Below, piece after piece: positions 52,401 to 59,821 of a stretch of 64,000 nt of DNA. The stretch comes from Gammaproteobacteria bacterium (GTDB taxonomy: Bacteria; Pseudomonadota; Gammaproteobacteria; Pseudomonadales; Azotimanducaceae), in the NCBI GenBank assembly GCA_026707945.1, contig JAPOVV010000041.1, forward strand, positions 105,584 through 169,583, in the 5' to 3' direction. Both the position numbers and the translations under genes were made by a program. Within the stretch, counting starts at the first letter, position 1. Each line of letters begins with the position of its first letter. Under the pieces are notes generated by a model. It saw only the letters and a program-made list of their open reading frames with translations, did no database searches and had not been told where the DNA came from.

Positions 52401-55290
52401 GCCTTCCCGAAAGGATTTCGCGACCTATCGACGTCTGATGCGATATCTTCGCGGACGAGAGTGGTACTTCGTTGCCGCCGTTGTCGGTTACATTCTCGCC
52501 GCATACTCGGAGGTCGTATTCGCGCAAACACTCGGCGTGATCGTGGATGTCTTCGAGCCGGGTGCTTCGAGATCCAGCGTCGTAGGAGGCGGGGATTGGT
52601 TTACACCGCTTCCCGAACTGGCGTTGAAATTTGAGCTTCCGTATTGGTTGATCTTCCCACTCCTTATTGGCGTTGCGGCGCTTGTTCGAGCCTTTGGCGC
52701 TATCGTTGGTGAATATCTACTTGCGAACGTTTCGCTGAACTTGATCCATCAAGTTCGTTGTGATCTCTTTAATCGCTTATTGGTCTTGCCTGTGAGCTAC
52801 TTTGATCGCAATTCTCAAGGGTCGATTTCGAATCGACTCACTGACACAGCACAAAAGTTGCGCGACACCGTGACGGAAGTTCTAAGGATTCTCCTGCAGG
52901 ATGGTTTCAAACTGATCGTTTTGGTGATTACGTTAGTCAGTCTCAGCGGTCGACTTACGTTGCTATTTGCAGTCACGTTACCGGTTGTCTGGGTCATCGT
53001 GCGCGTCGCATCCAAACGATTTCGTAGTACGAGTGAGAGTATCCAATCTTCGATGGGTGAAGTCACGCAAGTTGGCCATGAAGCCGTCGGAGGTCACAAG
53101 CTCATTCGCACATTTGGCGCTCAGGAACATGAGCGACAACGATTTTTTGATGCGAGCTTGGCGAATCGACGTCAGAACGTGCGAATGGTTGCTACCAAGG
53201 CGGTCAGTAGTCAGACCATTCAAATGTTTGTAGGGGTCGTACTGGGTGTGCTGATGGGGCTTCTATTTCTGCCGGAAGTTAGTGAAGGTATGTCTACTGG
53301 CGATTTGGTTACTTACATTGCGATAGCAGGTGTACTCGTACAGCCAGTGAAACGTCTATCTGACTTGAATGCCCGAATACAGACTGGTCTCGCGGCGGCC
53401 GATGAGATATTTGCGCAGATTGACCAACCCAAAGAGGCGGATTCCGGAAACGCAGAGCTCGACACGATAGCGGGAGAGGTTGAGTTTCGTGCGGTTTCGT
53501 TTGGTTACGAACGTGGCGAAGCTGATGTGCTCTCCGAGATTTCGTTTCACGTTGAAGCAGGACAAACCTTTGCGATTGTTGGCGCGTCGGGAAGCGGCAA
53601 ATCGACATTGGTGGAGCTCTTGATGGGTTTCTATCAACCTCAACAAGGTGAGATTCTGATTGACGGTGTGCCGACCCATGAATTCACCAAAAGCAATCTC
53701 CGCAGACACCTAGCGTTGGTGAGTCAAGACATTTTTCTATTCAATGACACGCTCCAAGCGAACATCGCGTACGGTGAGCTAGCTGCTGTTTCACGAGAGC
53801 AGATTGACGCAGCGCTAGAACGTGCACGAGTTAAAAAGTTCGTTCACTCGTTGCCGCATGGTCTGAACACGGCGGTAGGTGATCGAGGTACGACGCTTTC
53901 TCGAGGTCAACGGCAAAGAATCGCGATCGCACGAGCGTTGTTGAAGGATGCGCCAATCTTGATTTTGGACGAAGCTACTTCAGCTCTCGATACCGAATCG
54001 GAAGCACTGGTGCAATCGGCCTTAAACGAGGCGATGAAGGGGCGAACGACGATCATCGTTGCCCACCGGTTGTCGACGATCGTCCACGCCGATCACATCC
54101 TGGTTGTTGAGGATGGTCGAATCGTAGAAGAAGGTACGCATCAAGACCTTATCGGACAACATGGACGTTATGCGACGCTCTTTGAGACAGTAGATGGCGA
54201 ATCTGAATCGACGAGTGTTGCCGAGATTCCGGTAACACGGTTCAGAGGTGTTGCGCCAGAACCAGTAGGAGCGACGGGTACGCTTCTGGACGCCTGGTAT
54301 GGTGACAAGCGATGGGTACGTTCTTTAGCGCCGATGTCCTGGATGTATGGTAGGTTGGCGCGATATCGGCGGCGACGCCTGAGCGCAAACGCTTGGGTAC
54401 CACCAGTACCACTGCTTGTGGTGGGCAATATCTCCCTTGGTGGCACCGGTAAGACGCCGTTGGTGATTTGGCTCGCAAACTGGCTACAGAAAGCCGGGAA
54501 GAGAGTCGGAGTGGTAAGCAGAGGTTATAAGGGTAAAGGGCGATTTCCGACGCTTGTACAGTCTGATTCCAACATTCTTGAAGTAGGCGATGAGGCACCT
54601 CTGATTGCCGAACGTGCGAAATGTGCGATGGTCGTGGACCCAGACCGTGTACGGGGCGTGAAATATCTGCTTGAGAACCACGATATAGATATCGTGCTTA
54701 GCGACGATGGTTTGCAGCACTATGCGATGGGTAGGCACTTTGAGATCGCCTTGATCGATGGCGCTCGTGGTTTAGGTAACGGCATGCTCCTGCCTGCTGG
54801 TCCATTGCGTGAATCGCCGAGGCGTCTAGGCGAAGTTGATTGGGTCATTTCGAATGGACAGAACTTACACGCAGTAGGCATGGTGGACGATGTCATGCAC
54901 GTAATCCCCACTCGATTCGTGAACATCTTCTCCCAGGAGAGTCTTAGTGTCGAGGGATTTACCGAGCGTTTCGATAACGTAATTCACACGTACTCGGCGA
55001 TTGGAAATCCGCGTCGTTTCGAGAACACGCTGCGTCAACTCGGATTCGCCCCGATCGTACATGAACTACCGGATCATTCTTTGTTCCGAGAGTCGGACAT
55101 CCAGCACCATGTTGATGACGTTATCGTCGTAACCGAAAAAGATTGGCGGAAGATCAGACCATTGAGGTTTCAATCGGAGAACATCTGGTATCTGGAAGTG
55201 TCAGTGACGTTCGAGCGGGATGTGGATGCTCGTCTAACCTCGCTTTTTCAATCGAAAGAAGGCAGTCTGACTAAAGGCTTGCCTCAATGA
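52393..55290 (+). CDS. msbA-lpxK: MsbA-LpxK fusion: lipid A flippase plus tetraacyldisaccharide 4'-kinase
   Basis: 965 aa in one frame. Residues 1-600 are MsbA: six membrane helices, Walker A GASGSGKST, signature LSRGQRQRIAIARALL (LSGGQ changed to LSRGQ), Walker B ILILDEATSALD. Residues about 601-629 form a linker. Residues 630-965 are LpxK: membrane-associated start WYGDKRWVRSLAPMSWMYGR, Walker A GNISLGGTGKTPLV, DDGLQHY and LLPAGPLRES. No ATG, GTG or TTG occurs in frame in the linker, so LpxK has no start of its own. Separate msbA and lpxK genes are usual; here the 4'-phosphorylation of lipid A and its flipping across the inner membrane are physically linked. Both halves look complete. Confidence 0.93.
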   Translation: MTEPSRKDFATYRRLMRYLRGREWYFVAAVVGYILAAYSEVVFAQTLGVIVDVFEPGASRSSVVGGGDWFTPLPELALKFELPYWLIFPLLIGVAALVRAFGAIVGEYLLANVSLNLIHQVRCDLFNRLLVLPVSYFDRNSQGSISNRLTDTAQKLRDTVTEVLRILLQDGFKLIVLVITLVSLSGRLTLLFAVTLPVVWVIVRVASKRFRSTSESIQSSMGEVTQVGHEAVGGHKLIRTFGAQEHERQRFFDASLANRRQNVRMVATKAVSSQTIQMFVGVVLGVLMGLLFLPEVSEGMSTGDLVTYIAIAGVLVQPVKRLSDLNARIQTGLAAADEIFAQIDQPKEADSGNAELDTIAGEVEFRAVSFGYERGEADVLSEISFHVEAGQTFAIVGASGSGKSTLVELLMGFYQPQQGEILIDGVPTHEFTKSNLRRHLALVSQDIFLFNDTLQANIAYGELAAVSREQIDAALERARVKKFVHSLPHGLNTAVGDRGTTLSRGQRQRIAIARALLKDAPILILDEATSALDTESEALVQSALNEAMKGRTTIIVAHRLSTIVHADHILVVEDGRIVEEGTHQDLIGQHGRYATLFETVDGESESTSVAEIPVTRFRGVAPEPVGATGTLLDAWYGDKRWVRSLAPMSWMYGRLARYRRRRLSANAWVPPVPLLVVGNISLGGTGKTPLVIWLANWLQKAGKRVGVVSRGYKGKGRFPTLVQSDSNILEVGDEAPLIAERAKCAMVVDPDRVRGVKYLLENHDIDIVLSDDGLQHYAMGRHFEIALIDGARGLGNGMLLPAGPLRESPRRLGEVDWVISNGQNLHAVGMVDDVMHVIPTRFVNIFSQESLSVEGFTERFDNVIHTYSAIGNPRRFENTLRQLGFAPIVHELPDHSLFRESDIQHHVDDVIVVTEKDWRKIRPLRFQSENIWYLEVSVTFERDVDARLTSLFQSKEGSLTKGLPQ

Positions 55291-55329
55291 AATTCGCACC
55301 TCTCGCCAAATTGACTTAAGTACGACGAT

Positions 55330-56748
55330 ATGGCACCAAACATCGTACTGTTTATGACCGACCAACTTAGACGGGACGCGTTAGGATGCTACGGAAACGA
55401 GATATGCAAAACCCCCAATCTTGACAGACTAGCCGCTGAAGGCCTACAGTTCGATCACGCCTACACCATTAGCCCCGTCTGTTCGCCCTCACGGACGTCC
55501 CTCATGACAGGGCTTTATCCCCACAATCATGGAGTGATGATCAATACCCATATCGCCCCCGCCTGGTGCCGTGGACTCTCCACCGACACGCCCACTTTCA
55601 GTGAGAGATTGAAGAAAGCGGGATACTTGCTGGACTACGCGGGTAAGTGGCATGTTCATCAGGATTTGGGGCCAGAGGAATTCGGCTTCGATCGCCACAG
55701 TCAGCGACGAGGAGCTTGGGGCTGTGTGCCTGGTACAGAATCCATGATCGAATTCCCGCGAAGTGAATTCGCCGTTGCGGGTACGAACCCTCATTCCTAC
55801 AAAGTAGGTAGAACTTGGCAGGTGACCAATCTTGGCTTGGAAATGCTGCAGGAGAGAGCCAGCGGCGACCAGCCGTTCTTCTTACGAATCGATGACATCG
55901 CACCCCATTTCCCAAATTTCGTACCCGAACCATATGCCTCGATGTATGACCCCGAGTCCATTCCACCTTGGCCAAATTTCGATGAAACGTTTGAAGGCAA
56001 ACCCGCCGGACACCTTCGCAAACACCAGGAATGGAATCTTGAGGATAAGGACTGGTCTTGGTGGCGGCAGGTGGTCGCGAAGTACTACGGCGATGTCACC
56101 CTGATCGACGACTGTGTAGGGCGCGTACTAGACGCTCTCCGGGAATGTGGCATTGAAGATGACACCATCTTCCTCTTCTCCACGGATCATGGCGATGCTA
56201 CCGGTAGTCATAAGCATTTTGAAAAATCCGGAACCATGTACGACGAGGTCTTCCGAATCCCACTCTTAGCAAAGGTGCCAGGTGTCAAGGCTCGCAAAGT
56301 AGGGGATTTCGTCAGATTGATGGATCTGATGCCTACCTTTATTGAATGGGGTGGAGGTGAAATCCCAGATGATCTCGATGCGAAGAGCCTCGTGCCACTA
56401 GTTCGTGGTAAATCTCCCACCGATTGGCCTGATAGCGTTTATTGCGAGAGTCACGGTGAAGTCTGGGGCTACAGCACGCAACGGATGGTTAGAACCAAAC
56501 GCTGGAAGTACGTATACATACCGCACGACATCGACGAACTCTACGACCTGAAAGAGGATCCTGCGGAAATGCACAATCTGATTGAGGATCCTGATTACTT
56601 CGATGTCCTGGACGAAATGCGAGCTCGCCTGATAGATTGGAACGATGCGACTAGCGATATGTTTCAGTGGACATGGGTACGCTGGTCTTTTCCGGAATCG
56701 ATGAGTCCCGATCCGAGTAGAGACTCGGAGGTAGAGGTGAACACGTGA
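55330..56748 (+). CDS. Type I sulfatase (arylsulfatase/choline-sulfatase-like)
   Basis: 472 aa, ATG start. Formylglycine site CSPSR at Cys51 (SPVCSPSRTSLMTG), so it needs an FGE or AtsB-type maturase, not seen here. Metal ligands in LFMTDQLRRDALGCYG (Asp11) and FSTDHGDATGSHKHF; the HNHG-like segment HNHGVM is present. No signal peptide, so cytoplasmic, as for choline or aryl sulfatases acting on imported esters. Inserted between lpxK and kdsB, where related genomes keep ycaR/trm112. Codons end in C more often than in its neighbours (by eye), hinting at transfer. Coupled to the small ORF downstream by GTGA. Confidence 0.9.
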   Translation: MAPNIVLFMTDQLRRDALGCYGNEICKTPNLDRLAAEGLQFDHAYTISPVCSPSRTSLMTGLYPHNHGVMINTHIAPAWCRGLSTDTPTFSERLKKAGYLLDYAGKWHVHQDLGPEEFGFDRHSQRRGAWGCVPGTESMIEFPRSEFAVAGTNPHSYKVGRTWQVTNLGLEMLQERASGDQPFFLRIDDIAPHFPNFVPEPYASMYDPESIPPWPNFDETFEGKPAGHLRKHQEWNLEDKDWSWWRQVVAKYYGDVTLIDDCVGRVLDALRECGIEDDTIFLFSTDHGDATGSHKHFEKSGTMYDEVFRIPLLAKVPGVKARKVGDFVRLMDLMPTFIEWGGGEIPDDLDAKSLVPLVRGKSPTDWPDSVYCESHGEVWGYSTQRMVRTKRWKYVYIPHDIDELYDLKEDPAEMHNLIEDPDYFDVLDEMRARLIDWNDATSDMFQWTWVRWSFPESMSPDPSRDSEVEVNT

Positions 56749-56927
56749 CTTTCGTCGTACGACTGAAGATCGCTCGTTCCTTCGGCATCGTCCATGACCA
56801 GATTGGAGTATTGGACGAGACGGAGATGCGTCGGGCTGCGTTGCTGTTTGATTGGAACTCTTTCAACGGGGCGGATGCGCCTTCTGATATGCTCGTCCGA
56901 CGTAAGAAGGTCGATTCCAACAGATGA
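56745..56927 (+). CDS. 60-aa protein between sulfatase and kdsB, unknown
   Basis: GTG start overlapping the sulfatase stop (GTGA), and stop overlapping the kdsB start (ATGA). Coupling at both ends is strong evidence that it is translated. Composition is mixed, with no membrane segment, no cysteine and no CxxC, so it is not the Trm112/YcaR zinc protein usually found at this place. I do not recognise it. The amphipathic sequence (LKIARSFGIVHDQIGVLDET) suggests a small soluble domain. Confidence 0.65.
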   Translation: MTFVVRLKIARSFGIVHDQIGVLDETEMRRAALLFDWNSFNGADAPSDMLVRRKKVDSNR

Positions 56928-57703
56928 GCTTCTCTAGTGGATTCTCTGTTGTGATACCTGCGCGCTACGGTTCAACGAGGCTACCTGGAAAACCCCTAAT
57001 CGACTTAAACGGCAAGCCGATGATTCAGCACGTGGTTGAGCGTGCGCTTGCTTCACGTGCGTCAAACGTGATCGTGGCAACTGACGATCCAAGAATTGTG
57101 GATGCTGTGCGAACTGAAGATGCTACGGTCGTCCTAACCTCTAAGGAGCACCAATCGGGTACAGATCGAGTATGGGAGGCTATCTCAGATGCTGATTTGG
57201 CGGACGAAGCCGTGGTCGTTAACGTTCAAGGCGATGAGCCACTGATTCCGTCTGTGGTAATCGACCAAGCTGCAGATCTGGTTAACCAGGCAGACGACTG
57301 TGGAGTCGCAACACTATGTGAGGTTATGCGTGATGGGCGTGATATATTCAACCCGAACGTGGTGAAAGTCGTGGTTGATCGGTATGGGCGTGCTTTGTAT
57401 TTTTCACGAGCGCCGATCCCTTGGGAGCGAGGGAAATTCGAATCAAATGAAGTCCCTGAGAGTGAGCAAGCATGGTATCGCCATTTAGGCATCTACGCAT
57501 TTAAGCATTGGGCTCTGCGGCGATTTGTATCGTTGCCAAAAAGCAGGCTTGAGAGCCTTGAGTCACTCGAACAGCTTCGACTACTAGAAAACGGAATCTC
57601 TATCGCAATTGCTGAGAGCGAAAGTGACATTCCCGCTGGTGTTGATACTCAAGCCGACGTGGACAGAGTACGCGAAGTTCTAGCCAGCCAGAACTCAAAT
57701 TGA
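56924..57703 (+). CDS. kdsB: CMP-KDO synthetase (3-deoxy-manno-octulosonate cytidylyltransferase)
   Basis: 259 aa, ATG start. Activates KDO with CTP for addition to lipid A. Seen: VVIPARYGSTRLPGKPLIDL, IVATDDPRIVDAVR, SGTDRVWEAISD, VVNVQGDEPLIPSVVIDQ, YFSRAPIPWERG, RHLGIYAFKHWALRRFVSLP, and SLEQLRLLENG. Full length. The ATGA overlap with the preceding 60-aa gene links it to the sulfatase. Part of the lipopolysaccharide block with msbA-lpxK. Confidence 0.96.
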   Translation: MSFSSGFSVVIPARYGSTRLPGKPLIDLNGKPMIQHVVERALASRASNVIVATDDPRIVDAVRTEDATVVLTSKEHQSGTDRVWEAISDADLADEAVVVNVQGDEPLIPSVVIDQAADLVNQADDCGVATLCEVMRDGRDIFNPNVVKVVVDRYGRALYFSRAPIPWERGKFESNEVPESEQAWYRHLGIYAFKHWALRRFVSLPKSRLESLESLEQLRLLENGISIAIAESESDIPAGVDTQADVDRVREVLASQNSN

Positions 57704-57776
57704 GACGCATCTATCGAACACTTTAGATCGCTCTCCGATAATTCAGAATTCAATTTGTGAAAGAGATGATTGCGGT

Positions 57777-58208
57777 ATGCGATTGGATGTTCCCGCGAAT
57801 CGATGCTTCGTTTGCGGACCGGGCAACGCAAGTGGTTTGAACATCAAGTTTCGTCTCGAGGGTGAGGTCTGTCGAGCGGAGTGGCGATCTTCAGAAGCTT
57901 ATATGGGTTACGAAGGTGTCACACATGGTGGTATCCAGTTTTGTTTACTTGACGACGTCATGGCAAATCTACTTTACCTTCGAGGATTTACGTGTGTAAC
58001 GGCGAAGGCCGATGTCAGATTTAGAAATCCGCTCGGGATCGGTGAAAAAGTCGAACTCTTCGGACGGCTCGTCAATCGTCGAGGACCATTAGCGATCATC
58101 GAAGGTCAGATTCGCTTGGCTGCGGACGATTCTCTGGTTGCCGAATCGACTGGCCACTTTATGGTGAAAGGTAGATTTCAAGCAGTGCAGCACCCCGCTG
58201 TAGATTAG
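57777..58208 (+). CDS. PaaI-family hotdog thioesterase
   Basis: 143 aa, ATG start. CFVCGPGNASGLNIKF opening, then EGVTHGGIQFCLLDDVMANL (catalytic Asp region of hotdog thioesterases) and KADVRFRNPLGIGEKVELFG. Hydrolyses an acyl-CoA, substrate unknown. Cytoplasmic. Lies between kdsB and the AlkB-like gene on the same strand, at the place where ptpA occurs in Pseudomonas. Confidence 0.85.
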   Translation: MRLDVPANRCFVCGPGNASGLNIKFRLEGEVCRAEWRSSEAYMGYEGVTHGGIQFCLLDDVMANLLYLRGFTCVTAKADVRFRNPLGIGEKVELFGRLVNRRGPLAIIEGQIRLAADDSLVAESTGHFMVKGRFQAVQHPAVD

Positions 58209-58235
58209 TGCTACGATTTTTTGCGTGTATGGCAA

Positions 58236-58820
58236 ATGAAGCGAGAAAGTACGACAGCCCGGCATTTAGAGCTCGAATATAAGGCAGAATTCTTAGAAAA
58301 GGCAGTCGCAGACGTTTTATTCACCCATTGCCTTAGCGAGTTACCTTGGCGTGAGGAGCTTGTGAAGATGTTCGGTCAGACATTTATCGCTCCTCGGCTA
58401 TCTTGTGCAATCGCGGATGAAGGATGCATTTATCGGTATCGTGGCAGTCAGACAGAATCCATTCGTTTCACACAAGAGCTAGACTCACTGCGATGGAAAC
58501 TGCAAAATCAACTCAAGGTTCCTTTTAACTACATACTCGCGACACAATATCGGAACGGCAATGACTATGTAGGCTGGCATGCCGATGACGAGCGAGATCT
58601 CGTACCGGGCCAGACCATCGCGAACATCAGTCTTGGGGAAGCTCGTGACTTCCGGATTAAGAGTCGCGACGGGTCATTTGACGAAAGAGTGATCACGGAT
58701 CACGGGTCTCTACTACTGATGCATGGAGACATCCTTCACACGACAAAGCACTCTTTGCTTCGCACCCGACGATCGATCGGATCGCGAGTGGTGCTGTCAT
58801 TCCGCGAAGTCAGACGATGA
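58236..58820 (+). CDS. AlkB-like Fe(II)/2-oxoglutarate dioxygenase
   Basis: 194 aa from ATG 58236 (TTG 58221 also open). Closest to the ALKBH2/3 type: NYILATQYRNGNDYVGWHAD with the HxD iron ligands (WHADDERDL), QTIANISLGEARDFRIKSRD, LLLMHGDILHTTKHSLLRTR with the second His, and RRSIGSRVVLSFREV for 2-oxoglutarate. Removes N-alkyl lesions from DNA or RNA by oxidation. ATGA overlap with murB, so the two are translationally coupled. The N-terminal nucleotide-flipping region is short. Confidence 0.9.
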   Translation: MKRESTTARHLELEYKAEFLEKAVADVLFTHCLSELPWREELVKMFGQTFIAPRLSCAIADEGCIYRYRGSQTESIRFTQELDSLRWKLQNQLKVPFNYILATQYRNGNDYVGWHADDERDLVPGQTIANISLGEARDFRIKSRDGSFDERVITDHGSLLLMHGDILHTTKHSLLRTRRSIGSRVVLSFREVRR

Positions 58821-59821
58821 AGGTGCACGCAAACGCGTCGCTTCAATCGCTCAATAGTTTCGGATTCGAATGTACAGCAGACGAGTTTGTTGTTGCACGT
58901 AATGTTGAAGAGCTCGCAGAAGCGCTAAATACAACCGAGCAAATCACCCTCTTAGGTGAAGGAACAAACGTCGTTCTAAAACCTCGAATAAGAGGACGAG
59001 TGATAAAGCTCACAATGGACGATATTTCTGTTTCACAAGCGAGGGACGACGCAGTTTTAGTGTCTGCAGGGGCTGGTGTAAACTGGCACGAACTCGTGAG
59101 GTATTCCTTAGGTCGCGGGATCGGTGGACTTGAGAATTTGGCATTGATACCCGGATCCGTAGGTGCAGCACCCCTTCAGAACATCGGCGCGTATGGCGTC
59201 GAGTTAGACGAAGTATGTGCGGGAGTTCGAGTCTTTGATCGACTACAGAAGGAGGTGCAAACTCTAGCTGTCGACGCATGCGAATTCACCTATCGCAACA
59301 GTGTTTTCAAGTCGACCTTACGAGATCGCTACGTGATTTGCGGCTTAACGATGCGGTTAGGAAATCGCGAGATGTCGACACAATATAGAGACGTTAATGC
59401 TCTCGTTTCGACAAGGCTGCGTTCAAATCTCACGCCAACGTATATCGCGGAGACCGTCATTCGCATCCGTCGTCGAAAACTCCCGGATCCACGTCAGATC
59501 GGAAATGTTGGGAGTTTTTTTAAGAATCCGATCGTCCCTGAATCGGACTTTGATGCCCTAGTTGACAAATTGGATATAGAAGGTCACCAAGAGGCTGATG
59601 GCGTCAAAATCTCTGCGGCGCGTCTTATCGACGAAGCAGGTTGGAAAGGTGTTCAGTACGAGGGTGCAGAAGTTTGGCCCCGGCAACCGTTAGTCATCGT
59701 CAACCGTGGGAGCGCATCTGCGCGAAGCGTGCTTGAATTGGCGACGCGAATCGCCGATGATGTGAATCGGCGATTCGCAGTTGAGCTTGAACTAGAACCC
59801 GAAGTACTAGGTTCTGATTAG
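58817..59821 (+). CDS. murB: UDP-N-acetylenolpyruvoylglucosamine reductase
   Basis: 334 aa, ATG overlapping the AlkB stop. FAD enzyme that makes UDP-MurNAc for peptidoglycan. Seen: LLGEGTNVVLKPRIRGRVIK, IPGSVGAAPLQNIGAYGVEL (FAD binding), YRNSVFKSTLRDRYVICG, GNVGSFFKNPIV (proton-donor Ser) and the late catalytic Glu region. Type I form, like E. coli. Convergent with rne; the two ends overlap by 4 bases (59818-59821). Confidence 0.96.
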   Translation: MKVHANASLQSLNSFGFECTADEFVVARNVEELAEALNTTEQITLLGEGTNVVLKPRIRGRVIKLTMDDISVSQARDDAVLVSAGAGVNWHELVRYSLGRGIGGLENLALIPGSVGAAPLQNIGAYGVELDEVCAGVRVFDRLQKEVQTLAVDACEFTYRNSVFKSTLRDRYVICGLTMRLGNREMSTQYRDVNALVSTRLRSNLTPTYIAETVIRIRRRKLPDPRQIGNVGSFFKNPIVPESDFDALVDKLDIEGHQEADGVKISAARLIDEAGWKGVQYEGAEVWPRQPLVIVNRGSASARSVLELATRIADDVNRRFAVELELEPEVLGSD

